The notes below the pieces were generated by a model, which did no database searches, was not told the DNA's origin, and saw nothing but the letters and a program-made list of their open reading frames with translations. The position numbers were made by a program, and so were the translations under genes. From NCBI RefSeq assembly GCF_900114285.1, contig NZ_FOSN01000009.1, forward strand, positions 62,001 through 126,000: a stretch of 64,000 bases of DNA, in the 5' to 3' direction. This document shows, piece by piece, positions 52,307 through 61,604 of the stretch. Origin of the DNA: Methylocapsa palsarum. Its GTDB lineage: Bacteria; Pseudomonadota; Alphaproteobacteria; Rhizobiales; Beijerinckiaceae. The first letter of the stretch is position 1. Each line of letters begins with the position of its first letter.

Positions 52307-53176
52307 CTATTTTCCCTGTTTGACCGGCATTTGGCGGTGTTCCCTGCTCATCCGCCACCTGTTCAGACAGCTCGCGAGGGCGGTCTTGCGCGGAAAGAGT
52401 TTGCGCTCCGGCTCATCCTGAATGCTCTGCGGAACAAAATTCTCGCAATTCTCACGCGCCTTCTCTTCCGAGTCGATGGAGTTCAACCTGGACGTGCCGC
52501 ATGACAGCACGGGAATAGGTTGGCAATTGAGCGCCCCTGCTTTCGACCAGTCGCAGGAATACGATCCGGCTCCGGAGATTCCGGCGACATCGGGCTTTGT
52601 TGGCGGGCTCTGAGGCTTCAGCCCGGCGTTCGGCGCGTTATCCTCCAACTTCGGGGGAGAGGTTTGCGCGACGCCCTGATCTTCGGCGCCAACCGGTTTC
52701 GCCTGCCTCGGAGTTTCCTGCTCCGGGGGACGAGCGACATGAGTCGCAGTAGAGTTTTTTTGCGCCGCGGCGAGCCCCAGCTGGTTGCTTTTCCGCCATT
52801 TCGTCATGCAGGTTACGATGGCGTTCCTGCGGGGAAAGAGTTTCCGCCCGGGATCGTCCTTGACGCGGTCCGGTATCTGCGACTCGCAATAGAAATGCGC
52901 CATCGATTCCGAGCCTCCGCGCAAGGGAACCGGCGAACCGCACGGCAGCAGGGGCGTCGGATTGCAAGTGATCCCACCATCTTGCGTCTGATCGCAAAGA
53001 AAGGACCCAGGTTCGGCAACGCCCGTAACATGGGAGGCGTCCTGCGCGATCGGGGATTGCGTCTGTGCAAAGGCCGGCGCCGCGAACGTGAGGACCGAGG
53101 CGACGATGACAACACGCAACGCCGCATCGCCCTTAGGCACGGTTGCTGGACTTTTATCTTCAGGTGATGCGCACAT
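52307..53176 (-). CDS. Secreted protein with a duplicated five-cysteine module
   Basis: 289-residue exported protein. The signal segment is VVIVASVLTFAAPAFAQTQ, following about 20 charged residues. Two modules of about 75 residues match each other: GSFLCDQTQDGGITCNPTPL and GSYSCDWSKAGALNCQPIPV at the start, RKLFPRRNAIVTCMTKWR and RKLFPRKTALASCLNRWR at the end. Each has five cysteines at the same places. They are joined by a Pro/Thr-rich linker. I do not recognise the family. The ATG at 53176 is chosen over an upstream in-frame start at 53215. The polysaccharide genes nearby may be coincidental. Confidence 0.7.
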   Translation of the reverse strand: MCASPEDKSPATVPKGDAALRVVIVASVLTFAAPAFAQTQSPIAQDASHVTGVAEPGSFLCDQTQDGGITCNPTPLLPCGSPVPLRGGSESMAHFYCESQIPDRVKDDPGRKLFPRRNAIVTCMTKWRKSNQLGLAAAQKNSTATHVARPPEQETPRQAKPVGAEDQGVAQTSPPKLEDNAPNAGLKPQSPPTKPDVAGISGAGSYSCDWSKAGALNCQPIPVLSCGTSRLNSIDSEEKARENCENFVPQSIQDEPERKLFPRKTALASCLNRWRMSREHRQMPVKQGK

Positions 53177-53310
53177 TTCAATTTTACCGATGATCCGTTC
53201 TCCCGCAAACCGCAATCGTTTTGTTTAGTCGTCTTCACGGGCGCGTCGCCCCGGAGCGGCGGGCTTTGACCTTATAGCCGCGCCATTGGTTCTCCGAAAC
53301 ATCCTGCGGG

Positions 53311-56061
53311 TCAAACCGGCGCAACCGGGGCCATCGGCCGTTCTCCGGCCGCAATGCGGCAAAGCGTCTCGCGCATCGCCGCCGCGGGTTCTGGCTTGCC
53401 GATCAGGAAACCTTGCGCGTAGGCGCAACCGAAAGATTGCAACAGCGCGAATTGCTCTTTCGTCTCGACGCCCTCCGCGATGCAATCCATCTTCAAGATC
53501 CGGCAGACATGCAAGATAGCCTCAAAGAGGCTCCGTGACCGGAGATCCTGCGCGATTTCCTTCGTCAGACGGCGGTCGATCTTGATGTCGGCGAAGGGAA
53601 ACGAGCGTAGCGTGACGAGGCTCGAGGAGCCGGTGCCGAAACCGTCGAGAGTGAGCCCCACGCCAAGATCCCGCAGCGACGACAGGGTGGCGCTCATCCC
53701 CGGCGTATCCTCGGACAACTGGCTTTCAGCAATCTCAAGCTTCAGCCGCGACGCCGGCAATTGCGTATTGACGAGGAGATCGCGCAACTCCTGCACAATT
53801 TCGCCGCGGCGCAATTGCGGGGGAGCTATGTTCACGGACAAAGCGATGGGCGCCGGCCAGGCCGCGACTTCCCGACAGGCGGTCTCCATCACCCATTGTC
53901 CGAGTTCGACGATCAGCCCGGTCCGTTCGGCCAGGGGAATAAAGCTGTCAGGGTAGATCAGTCCCTTGACCGGATGGCGCCAGCGAACGAGCGCCTCGAC
54001 CCCCACGATCCTTTGCGCGCGCACTTCCCAGATCGGCTGATAGGCAATCTCGAACTGGCGCTCCTGCAGCGCAAACTGCAAGGAGCTTTCGAGGATCATC
54101 TCATCCTGATTCTTGACGTCCAGAACCTCGTCGTAGACGCAGCACGCGTCGCGGCCGATCGCTTTGGCGCGATACAATGCAAGGTCCGCCAGATCCAGCA
54201 GTTGATCAGGAGCGCCGGCATGGATGGGATAGCAGGCGATTCCGATCGAGACGCCGATGATCGCCTTGCCTTGCGATAGAAGGTACGGGTTGCGGACCGC
54301 TCCGCGCAGCCGCTCCGCGGTGTTTACGGCCGCCTCAAGGCTTGAAAGGTCCGGTATGACGACCGCGAATTCATCCCCGCCGACGCGGGCGAGCGTGTCG
54401 CTTGCGCGCATCTCCTGCCGCATGCGGTTTGCGACGATCTTTAAAAGTTCGTCGCCGGCAGAGTGACCCAGCGTGTCGTTGACCAGCTTGAAGCGGTCGA
54501 GGTCGAGAAATAGCACCGCGATGTGTGAGCCGGTGCGGGTCGCTTTGGCGATCGCGTCGCCGAGCCGCTCCTCGAACAATGCGCGGTTCGGCAAGCAGGT
54601 CAGAACGTCGTGATGCGCGGCGTAGATGATCTTCTCTTCCGCCTGGGAGCGTTCAGTGATGTCGGTATAGGTCTGAACAACGCCGCCGCCCTGCAACGGC
54701 ACGCTGCGCATTTCGAGGACAGTTCCGTTGGGACTGCGCAATTCGCACGAGTGTGGATGGTCGAGGCGGGCGTCCCCCCTGGGGACAGCCCTGATATTCT
54801 CGCCCGTTTCCGCGCGCTCCAGATGCTTGCGCTGATACTCGATCACGTCGTCAAAAGGCGCGCCTTCACGCACGAGCGACGAAGGCAAATCCAATAGCCG
54901 CTTGGCGCTCTCGTTGACGACGCCCACTGTGCGTTCTGGGGTCGTCATGATGAGACCCTGATCCATATTCGCCAGAGTGGTCTCCAGCATGGTGGACTTT
55001 TTTTGCAGGGCGTCCTGCACCGCTTCCAGCTTGCGGAACTGCGTCATCACCGCCCGGCCGCTCAGGATTGCGAGAACGAGGCCGATCGCGACCGCGGAAA
55101 GCGAGGCGCCAATGAGCAGTCCCCGCACCGAACGGACGCGATCCAGCATGGACGCGACGGCCGTCTGCTCCGATTTCAAAGCGCGCGCGTGCTCCACGGC
55201 GGCGGCGCCCAACGCGCTTTCGCTCGCGGCGTTCAGTTCGGTGGAGAGGCGCCGCAGATCGTCGTCCGCCCGGATCACGCTCTGAAGCGACTGATCGTAA
55301 ACGGAAAGTGGTTTTGCGAGGGTGGTCAGAAGCTGCTTGATACGATGATTTTCCCGGAGCAGGACGCCGAGTTCGTCGGCCCCTTTAGGCAAGGTCGCGA
55401 GCGCGCCCCTGGCGACGTCGAGATCTTCGGGGCTCCGCGAGGCGAGGAATCGTAAAGCCGCCCGGTCGGCCTCATGGAAGGTTGCTCCCAATCGCATTCC
55501 GCGGCGGATCTTCTCCGCATCCGTCTCGCGCTGCAACGCGTCTTCGATGGCGGAGGTGATCGAATGAATTTCCGCCCCGGCGGACTGCATGCGCTCGATG
55601 CTGGCTCGCCGCAGTTCGACGGCCGCGAAGGTGCTGTCGGCGCCGCCGCGGTAACGGCGCGCGAGTTCGACGAGGCCGCCGTCGTCGGACCGCCCTCGCG
55701 TCATCCGTTCGATCGCCGCATCAAGTCCTGTGACGCCGCCTTGAGCGGCCTTTTGATCGGCGGCGCTCGCCGACAAAGCGTATTGCGCCATAAACGCATG
55801 CGCGTCGCTGACCTGCAGGGAGACCGCGGTGGCGGCCTCGGCTCTCTCTGTGTCTTCCCGGACAAGGGTTGCGCCGACCTCGACCGGTTCGATCAGCCAG
55901 ACCGCCACACCCGCGAGCGCCACAAGGAGGATCAGGAGAACCAGGAAACCGATCGTGATCCGCCTGCGGATTGAAGACGCGAGCGCGCCGTTCGTTGCTT
56001 CCTCCATCATGTCGCTGTCATTCTTTCGAAAACTCTCGAGGCGATCCTGCGGCGATTTCAT
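53311..56061 (-). CDS. Membrane GGDEF-EAL cyclic-di-GMP regulator
   Basis: 916-residue sensor. An N-terminal helix (TIGFLVLLILLVALAGVAVW), a helical periplasmic domain (about 60-300) and a second helix (LLIGASLSAVAIGLVLAIL) are followed by a PAS-like domain (LETTLANMDQGLIMTTPERT). Next come GGDEF (RVGGDEFAVVIPDL, intact) and EAL (VGVEALVRWRHP, intact). In the EAL domain the second metal-binding motif is DGFGTG rather than DDFGTG (Gly807), so phosphodiesterase activity is doubtful, while cyclase activity looks possible. The ATG at 56061 is preceded by two tandem 20-bp copies. Confidence 0.92.
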   Translation of the reverse strand: MKSPQDRLESFRKNDSDMMEEATNGALASSIRRRITIGFLVLLILLVALAGVAVWLIEPVEVGATLVREDTERAEAATAVSLQVSDAHAFMAQYALSASAADQKAAQGGVTGLDAAIERMTRGRSDDGGLVELARRYRGGADSTFAAVELRRASIERMQSAGAEIHSITSAIEDALQRETDAEKIRRGMRLGATFHEADRAALRFLASRSPEDLDVARGALATLPKGADELGVLLRENHRIKQLLTTLAKPLSVYDQSLQSVIRADDDLRRLSTELNAASESALGAAAVEHARALKSEQTAVASMLDRVRSVRGLLIGASLSAVAIGLVLAILSGRAVMTQFRKLEAVQDALQKKSTMLETTLANMDQGLIMTTPERTVGVVNESAKRLLDLPSSLVREGAPFDDVIEYQRKHLERAETGENIRAVPRGDARLDHPHSCELRSPNGTVLEMRSVPLQGGGVVQTYTDITERSQAEEKIIYAAHHDVLTCLPNRALFEERLGDAIAKATRTGSHIAVLFLDLDRFKLVNDTLGHSAGDELLKIVANRMRQEMRASDTLARVGGDEFAVVIPDLSSLEAAVNTAERLRGAVRNPYLLSQGKAIIGVSIGIACYPIHAGAPDQLLDLADLALYRAKAIGRDACCVYDEVLDVKNQDEMILESSLQFALQERQFEIAYQPIWEVRAQRIVGVEALVRWRHPVKGLIYPDSFIPLAERTGLIVELGQWVMETACREVAAWPAPIALSVNIAPPQLRRGEIVQELRDLLVNTQLPASRLKLEIAESQLSEDTPGMSATLSSLRDLGVGLTLDGFGTGSSSLVTLRSFPFADIKIDRRLTKEIAQDLRSRSLFEAILHVCRILKMDCIAEGVETKEQFALLQSFGCAYAQGFLIGKPEPAAAMRETLCRIAAGERPMAPVAPV

Positions 56062-56740
56062 TCAATGAACCAGTCATGTGGGCAATGAACCAGTCATGTG
56101 CGTTCGGAGTCTGAAACGGGACGGTTGAGCGCGAAGCCTCTTTTAAGAAAGCAGCGGCGTCGAGATTCGGCGGCAAGCCGGCAGGCGCGGCCTGATGCCA
56201 GTCCGGCGCTGCGGCGTCGCCTGCCGTACTTGTTCTTTTATCGCCGATCCGCTTGACCGATCGCGAAGTCTCCGGCGCCTAAGCGCTTCAAATCTACCTT
56301 ATATATAGAAGAGTTTCAGACTCTCTACTGAAATCAACCCAGTAAAACTCAAGCTCTCATAAAGCCTTAATCAAGGAATTGTCTAAAATTGCTTTGCCGA
56401 TCTTTTATATAGTTTCTTACACTTGTCTCGAATGAGGCCTTGAATAATAATCAAATTATGCGAATCGTCAACATAAACTCAGGCGGCGTAACCCGGGGAA
56501 GCCGATGGCGAATCGAGGCCGTCGCTTGACGCGAGTTTCGACCGCGGAGGCCCGAAAGATCACGCCGAACGTCATCGGCGAAGCGTCGCCCTTGCCGCGA
56601 ATTCTCGCGGCGTCCGGACTCCCGCCGACGGCTGAATTGCTCTATTCGTCCGGGCGGACCCTCGCGCGAACATGTGACGGAGCCAACTCGCGCGGCGGCC
56701 GATCGGCGCCATCGGTGTTGAAATCAGGATAACGCACGGC
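56062..56740. promoter_or_regulatory. Divergent region between cyclic-di-GMP gene and DUF4239 gene
   Basis: The stretch from 56290 to 56480 is AT-rich and likely holds promoters. A 75-codon plus-strand frame at 56505-56732 ends right before the DUF4239 gene, but its composition is that of non-coding sequence. A 20-bp unit is repeated twice at 56063-56100. Confidence 0.4.
56063..56100. repeat. Tandem 20-bp direct repeat
   Basis: CAATGAACCAGTCATGTG occurs at 56063-56080 and again at 56083-56100, within 2-40 bp of the start of the GGDEF-EAL gene. Confidence 0.75.
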
Positions 56741-57526
56741 ATGCTGTACTGGATCTATGATTATCCGAGCTGGCTGATCGGCTGCCTGTTCGTTGCGGTT
56801 TTTGTGGCGACGACCTGGGCCGGAATTTTTCTGACCCGCCGGACGGTTCATTCCTGGATCCACAGGGAGCCGCGCGCGAACGAAATGGTCGGCTTCGCGC
56901 TGTCCAGTTTCTTTGTGCTGTTCGGCCTGCTCCTCGGCCTGCTTGCCGTCGCGACCTATCAGAACTACGCTACCGTCAGCGACGTCGTCGATAAGGAGGC
57001 CTCCAGCATCGCGGCTCTCCATCGCGACTTCGGCGCCTATCCGGCGCCGCTCAATGCCGAATTGCAGTCCGATCTGCGCGAATATACCCGCTACACGATC
57101 GAGGAGGGTTGGTCGCTACAGCGCAAGGGGATTGTTCCCTCGGGCGGGACCGACCGCATGAATGCGCTCGCAAAGCCTCTGTACGCCTTCGAGCCGACCA
57201 AAAAAAGCCAGGAGATCATCCACGCGGAGACGCTGCGGCAGTTCAATCATCTGATCGAAATTCGCCGGTCGCGCCTTGCGGATGTGACCGTTGGCTTGCC
57301 CGCGATCTTGTGGTGGGTCGTCGCGTTCGGCGCGCTCATGAACATCATCCTGATCTGGATGCAGGACATGGAGATTCATGTTCATCTGATTCTCGGCGCG
57401 ATTCTCGCGTCGATTCTCGGAGCCGTGATCTTCCTGACCGCGGCGTTGGACAATCCGTTTCGCGGTCTGGTTAGCGGGCCGCCCGATTCGATCGAGCTCG
57501 TGTACAACACGTTGATGAAGCCGTAG
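56741..57526 (+). CDS. DUF4239 (bestrophin-like) membrane protein
   Basis: 261-residue inner-membrane protein with two N-terminal helices (LIGCLFVAVFVATTWAGIFL and EMVGFALSSFFVLFGLLLGL) and two near the C-terminus (VGLPAILWWVVAFGALMNII and ILGAILASILGAVIFLTAAL). The middle part is polar (DKEASSIAALHRDFGAYPAP, DLREYTRYTIEEGW), and the end is LDNPFRGLVSGPPDSIEL. This is the DUF4239 pattern, remotely similar to bestrophin channels. The ATG at 56741 is the only reasonable start. Confidence 0.87.
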   Translation: MLYWIYDYPSWLIGCLFVAVFVATTWAGIFLTRRTVHSWIHREPRANEMVGFALSSFFVLFGLLLGLLAVATYQNYATVSDVVDKEASSIAALHRDFGAYPAPLNAELQSDLREYTRYTIEEGWSLQRKGIVPSGGTDRMNALAKPLYAFEPTKKSQEIIHAETLRQFNHLIEIRRSRLADVTVGLPAILWWVVAFGALMNIILIWMQDMEIHVHLILGAILASILGAVIFLTAALDNPFRGLVSGPPDSIELVYNTLMKP

Positions 57527-57680
57527 ACCATCGCCGCGCCGGCCAAGACCGCGCCCGAGATGATCAATGCAGGTTCGGCGACGGCGCCTGCGCCGTCTGA
57601 ATACAGTGAAGCGGGACAAACGAATCCGGTGAAAAGGCGATTGTTCGCGAACTCGATCGGATAATGGAAAAGGCTGGATT

Positions 57681-58475
57681 GTGGGAGCGGGCGCATTGGA
57701 CTTAGCTGGTCTTCCCTCGATCAAAGCCCTCCTGCTCGACATCGACGGCGTGATTTGCGTTGGGGGCCGAGCCTTGCCGGGTTCGATCGACGCGGTCCGC
57801 AGGCTGGGCGCATTGCGGATTCCGCTGAAATTCGTCACCAACACGACCCGCCGGCCGCGCCGCCGGATCGTCGAGGATCTTGCGCTGCTTGGGCTCGCCG
57901 CCTCGCAAGCGGACGTGCTGACTCCCTCGGCGATGGCGCGGGACTTTCTGACGAGTCGGAAACTGGCGCCTTTTCTGGTGACGCATCCGGATCTGCGGGA
58001 GGATTTCGCCGGCCTCGAGCCTGGAGCGGCCGAAGCTGTCGTCGTCGGCGACGCCGGCGAATTCTTCACTTACGATCTCCTGAACGAGGCTTATCGGAAA
58101 CTCGTTCATGGCGCCGATTTTCTCGCTCTCGCCAAAAACCGCAACTTCCTTGATCGCGATCACGAATTGAGCCTCGACGCCGGTCCGTTCGCGGCGGCGC
58201 TGGAATTTGCGTCGGGCAGAACCGCGACCGTCCTTGGCAAGCCGGCTTCGGCGTTTTTCCTGCGCGCGGTCGAAGACCTCGGATGCGCGCCGAGCGAGGC
58301 CGTGATGATTGGCGATGACGCGGAAGCCGATGTCGGAGGCGCCATGGCGGCCGGTCTCAAGGGCGTTCTCGTGCGCACCGGAAAATATCGCACGGGGCAG
58401 GAGGATCTGCTTGCGGCGAGGCCAACCTTCGTCGCCGATAACCTTGAGGCGGCGGTTGAATGGTTGTTGGGTTGA
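57681..58475 (+). CDS. HAD-IIA-family phosphatase (LHPP/NagD-like)
   Basis: 264-residue HAD hydrolase. Motif I is LLLDIDGVICVGG (Asp20, Asp22), motif II VTNTTRRPRR, motif III LGKPASAFFLRAV with Lys, and motif IV MIGDDAEADVGGAMAAGLKG, the arrangement of the HAD-IIA (NagD/LHPP) group. The C2-type cap lies between motifs II and III. The start is GTG at 57681; an ATG at 57664 is out of frame. It probably dephosphorylates a small phosphate ester or phospho-amino acid; the substrate is not evident. Confidence 0.88.
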   Translation: MGAGALDLAGLPSIKALLLDIDGVICVGGRALPGSIDAVRRLGALRIPLKFVTNTTRRPRRRIVEDLALLGLAASQADVLTPSAMARDFLTSRKLAPFLVTHPDLREDFAGLEPGAAEAVVVGDAGEFFTYDLLNEAYRKLVHGADFLALAKNRNFLDRDHELSLDAGPFAAALEFASGRTATVLGKPASAFFLRAVEDLGCAPSEAVMIGDDAEADVGGAMAAGLKGVLVRTGKYRTGQEDLLAARPTFVADNLEAAVEWLLG

Positions 58476-58571
58476 GCCCGTCGGAACGGGGCCTCGCCGC
58501 TGAAGGACGGCGCCTTCGACTTGACGCCCGGCAGTTTCGCGGCGACTTTGGATGAGCGACGGGGGCGGCCA

Positions 58572-60167
58572 GTGACGCGCACATCGACGGCGATCGGCGT
58601 TCGATCGGCCAGCGCGGCGGCCGCGCTGATGTTGGCGGCCACGATGTTTTTGCCCAAGGCGGAAGCGGCTGCGCTCACGCAAAAAAGCGTGATGGACGCC
58701 CTTCCCAAATTGGAGGCGCTCGCCAACAAGCTCGTCGAGCGTAAATCAGGACCGGGCGAATCAGGTTCGGACAAGTCCGTCCCCGGCCTTTCGGTCGCCG
58801 TCGTCTTCCAGAACAAGCTCGTCTATCTCAAGGGCTTCGGGCTTCGCGAAATTGGGAAACCGGAACGGGTCGACGCGGACACCGTCTTCCAGCTGGCGTC
58901 TTTGTCGAAGCCGATCACTTCGACGATCGTCGCCGCGATGATCGGCAAAGACATCGCCTCCTGGGATGCGAAGATCGCCGATCTCGACCCAGGCTTTCGC
59001 CTGGCCGACCCCTATCCGACGTCCGAACTGACCTTGACGGACCTCTTCGCCCATCGCAGCGGCCTGCCCGGCGATGCGGGCAACGAACTCGAAGCAATCG
59101 GCTATGACCGCGCCGAGATCCTGCGCCGACTTCGATTCGTCCCTCCGGCGAGCAGCTTTCGAGCGGGTTATTCCTATAGCAATTTCGGGTTCACCGAGGG
59201 CGGCGCCGCCGCCGCCAGGGCAGTGGGAAAACCCTGGGAAGAGGTCGCCGAGGACAAGCTGTTCAAGCCGCTTGGAATGACTTCGACCAGCGCGCGTTAC
59301 GCCGATTTTGTGAACCGCTCCAATCGCGCCGCCCTGCATATATTGGACGGCGGCCAGTGGCGGGCGGCGGTCAAAAGGCGGCCGGATGCGCAGGCGCCGG
59401 CCGGCGGCGTCAGCTCGACGGCGCGCGATCTCGCCAAATGGATGCTGCTTGAACTCGATTACGCAAACGGCCGCGCCGCCGCCATTCCCATCAATCCGGA
59501 GGCGATCGCGCGCACGCACGCGCCCCTGATCGATCGAGGCAAGAATCCGGTCACCGGGGCCGCCTCGTTTTACGGTCTCGGCTGGAACGCCGAGTTCGGC
59601 GCCCGTGGCCCCGAATGGGGTCATGCGGCCGCCTTCAGCGCGGGGGCGCGAACGCTGGTGAAACTCAGCCCCGGTGCGGACCTCGGGATCGTGGTGCTCG
59701 CGAACGCCTTTCCGACCGGCGCGCCGGAAGGGCTCGCGGATTCCTTCTTCGACCTCGTGTTCGACGGCCGCGTCGGCGAGGACTGGTTCTCGAAGTGGAA
59801 CCGGCTGTTCGCCTCGATGTTCGACCAGGGCGCCGCGGCGGGCGCCGTCTACGAGAAAGCCGCCTCTCCGCAATCGCAAGCGCTTCCTTTTTCCGCCTAC
59901 GCAGGACGCTACGCCAACGACTTTATCGGCGAGGCCGTCGTCCTGGAGGAGGGCGGCGGCCTTGTTCTGCGGCTCGGGCCAAGCCTCGATGCGAGCTTTC
60001 CGCTGACGCATTTTGATCGCGACAGCTTCTTTTTCCGCCCCGCCAAGGACACGCCGAACCTGTCGGGCGCCGCCTTCGAAATCGGCCCGGACCAAAAGGC
60101 GGGCCAGATGACCATCGGCGATTTCAACGGCTTCGGAATGGGTGTACTGAAGCGAACCGCGAAATGA
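58572..60167 (+). CDS. Exported serine beta-lactamase-family hydrolase (class C fold)
   Basis: 531-residue exported protein with the penicillin-binding/beta-lactamase fold. A signal segment (SASAAAALMLAATMFLPKAE, ending AAALTQ) precedes the catalytic domain. The SxxK motif is ASLSKPITST, Tyr-x-Asn is YSYSNFGFTEGG, and the fold closes around ARTLVKLSPGADLGIVVLAN. A roughly 130-residue C-terminal lipocalin-like domain follows (YAGRYANDFIGEAVVLEEGG), as in many D-aminopeptidase or esterase members. The start is placed at GTG 58572 (GGGGGCGG upstream); TTG at 58521 or 58548 is possible. Antibiotic hydrolysis is not implied. Confidence 0.85.
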   Translation: MTRTSTAIGVRSASAAAALMLAATMFLPKAEAAALTQKSVMDALPKLEALANKLVERKSGPGESGSDKSVPGLSVAVVFQNKLVYLKGFGLREIGKPERVDADTVFQLASLSKPITSTIVAAMIGKDIASWDAKIADLDPGFRLADPYPTSELTLTDLFAHRSGLPGDAGNELEAIGYDRAEILRRLRFVPPASSFRAGYSYSNFGFTEGGAAAARAVGKPWEEVAEDKLFKPLGMTSTSARYADFVNRSNRAALHILDGGQWRAAVKRRPDAQAPAGGVSSTARDLAKWMLLELDYANGRAAAIPINPEAIARTHAPLIDRGKNPVTGAASFYGLGWNAEFGARGPEWGHAAAFSAGARTLVKLSPGADLGIVVLANAFPTGAPEGLADSFFDLVFDGRVGEDWFSKWNRLFASMFDQGAAAGAVYEKAASPQSQALPFSAYAGRYANDFIGEAVVLEEGGGLVLRLGPSLDASFPLTHFDRDSFFFRPAKDTPNLSGAAFEIGPDQKAGQMTIGDFNGFGMGVLKRTAK

Positions 60168-60326
60168 TGAACGAGCGGCGCGAGCAAGTCGGCGAGGATT
60201 GAGCGGCGAAGACCCCGCATCCGCTGTCGTCATGCGTCGCCGGGATCGACGAATATACTTTGAGCTCAATGGATTAAGCATTTGCGGAACAGCCGGGCGG
60301 CATTATCACGCGAACAAATTTTAGCG

Positions 60327-61475
60327 ATGCCGGAAATATCGGGTAAACACACCCGCGAGAACCCCTCGCCGTCGACCGATCCGGAAACGTCAGTGACCGA
60401 AGAGCGCACCGAAACGTTCAGTTACCGTCAGTTGAACAAGTCGTTCATTGAATTGGCGGTCCACATCGGATTCATCGGTCTCCTCGTCTCATGGACTTTC
60501 GTTCTCATCCATCCGTTCATCCCGATCATCATGTGGAGCGTGGTGCTGACCGTCGCGCTTTATCCGCTGTTTGACTGGCTTGCGGCGCTGCTGAGAGGCC
60601 GGCGGGGATTGGCGGCGGCGCTGATGACCGTGCTTGGCCTCCTCGTCGTGATCGGACCCGTCACCTGGCTGGGGCTTGGGCTGATCGACGGATTGAAGTC
60701 GTTGATCGAGCAGCTCGATTCCGGGAAACTGTCGATTCCCCCGCCCTCGCAATCGGTCCGTGACTGGCCCTTCATAGGGCAGCAGGTCTATGAGTTCTGG
60801 ACGCTCGCCTCGACCAATATTCGCAGCGCGGTGACTTATCTTGTGCCGGAACTGAAGCCGCTTGGACAGATTTTGCTGGATATGGCGAGCAATGCCGGCA
60901 CCTGGACGCTGACCTTTCTCGTCGCTGTGATCATTTCGGGATTCTTGTTTTCGCCCGGACCGCTTCTCGTCGCGGCGATCAAGAAACTCGCCCACAAGAT
61001 CGACGCCGCGCATGGCGAGAGGTTCGTCAAACTGTCCGGCGCGACAATCCGGGCGGTGTCGCGCGGGGTGATCGGCACGTCGCTGCTTCAGGCGATCGTC
61101 GGCGGGATTGGAATGGCGGTCGCCGGAGTTCCCGGCGGAAGCCTTTTGACCCTCGCGATCCTGGTTCTCGGCATCATCCAGATCGGTCCCGTGATGGTTG
61201 TCGCGCCGCTTCTCGTCTGGAGCTGGACCACGATGCCGACGACGCATGCGCTCGCGTTCACGGCCTGCATGGCGGTGGTGAGTTTCATCGATAATTTTCT
61301 GAAGCCGTTCGTCCTGGCGCGCGGGCTGACGACCCCGACCCTGGTGACCCTCATCGGCGTCATCGGCGGCGTTCTCGCCCATGGAATTGTCGGCCTTTTC
61401 GTCGGCCCTGTCGTGCTCGCGGTCGCCTGGGATCTCCTGAACGCCTGGATCGGCGAGAGCAAGGCCTCGGTTTAG
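60327..61475 (+). CDS. AI-2E-family transporter (PerM-like permease)
   Basis: 382-residue membrane protein of the AI-2E transporter superfamily with about eight helices. Recognisable parts are GFIGLLVSWTFVLIHPFIPI, WSVVLTVALYPLFDWLAAL, IRAVSRGVIGTSLLQAIVGG, and GIIQIGPVMVVAPLLVWSW. The C-terminal FIDNFLKPFVLARGLTTPTL is the family's signature end. The name reflects E. coli TqsA; the solute here is unknown. The ATG at 60327 is preferred over a TTG at 60282. Copy H of the double-palindrome element lies 15 bp after the stop. Confidence 0.9.
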   Translation: MPEISGKHTRENPSPSTDPETSVTEERTETFSYRQLNKSFIELAVHIGFIGLLVSWTFVLIHPFIPIIMWSVVLTVALYPLFDWLAALLRGRRGLAAALMTVLGLLVVIGPVTWLGLGLIDGLKSLIEQLDSGKLSIPPPSQSVRDWPFIGQQVYEFWTLASTNIRSAVTYLVPELKPLGQILLDMASNAGTWTLTFLVAVIISGFLFSPGPLLVAAIKKLAHKIDAAHGERFVKLSGATIRAVSRGVIGTSLLQAIVGGIGMAVAGVPGGSLLTLAILVLGIIQIGPVMVVAPLLVWSWTTMPTTHALAFTACMAVVSFIDNFLKPFVLARGLTTPTLVTLIGVIGGVLAHGIVGLFVGPVVLAVAWDLLNAWIGESKASV

Positions 61476-61489
61476 CGCCGCCCCGGGCC

Positions 61490-61604
61490 AGAGCATATTC
61501 CGATTGGATTGAACCAATCCAATCGACAAGAATATGCTCAAGCATTTGACTCTGGAGCGATTTCTGATCGATCGCATGACTTCATGCGATCGGAAAACGC
61601 TCTA
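61490..61604 (-). repeat. Double-palindrome intergenic element, copy H (reverse orientation)
   Basis: A near-consensus copy between two convergent genes, with both palindromes intact. Its CGCTCTA edge contributes the stop codon of the minus-strand uspA gene (CTA at 61602-61604). Confidence 0.9.

Noticed and set aside
56505-56732. 75-codon frame before the DUF4239 gene
   Set aside because: No ribosome-binding site and shadow-like composition; kept as promoter region.
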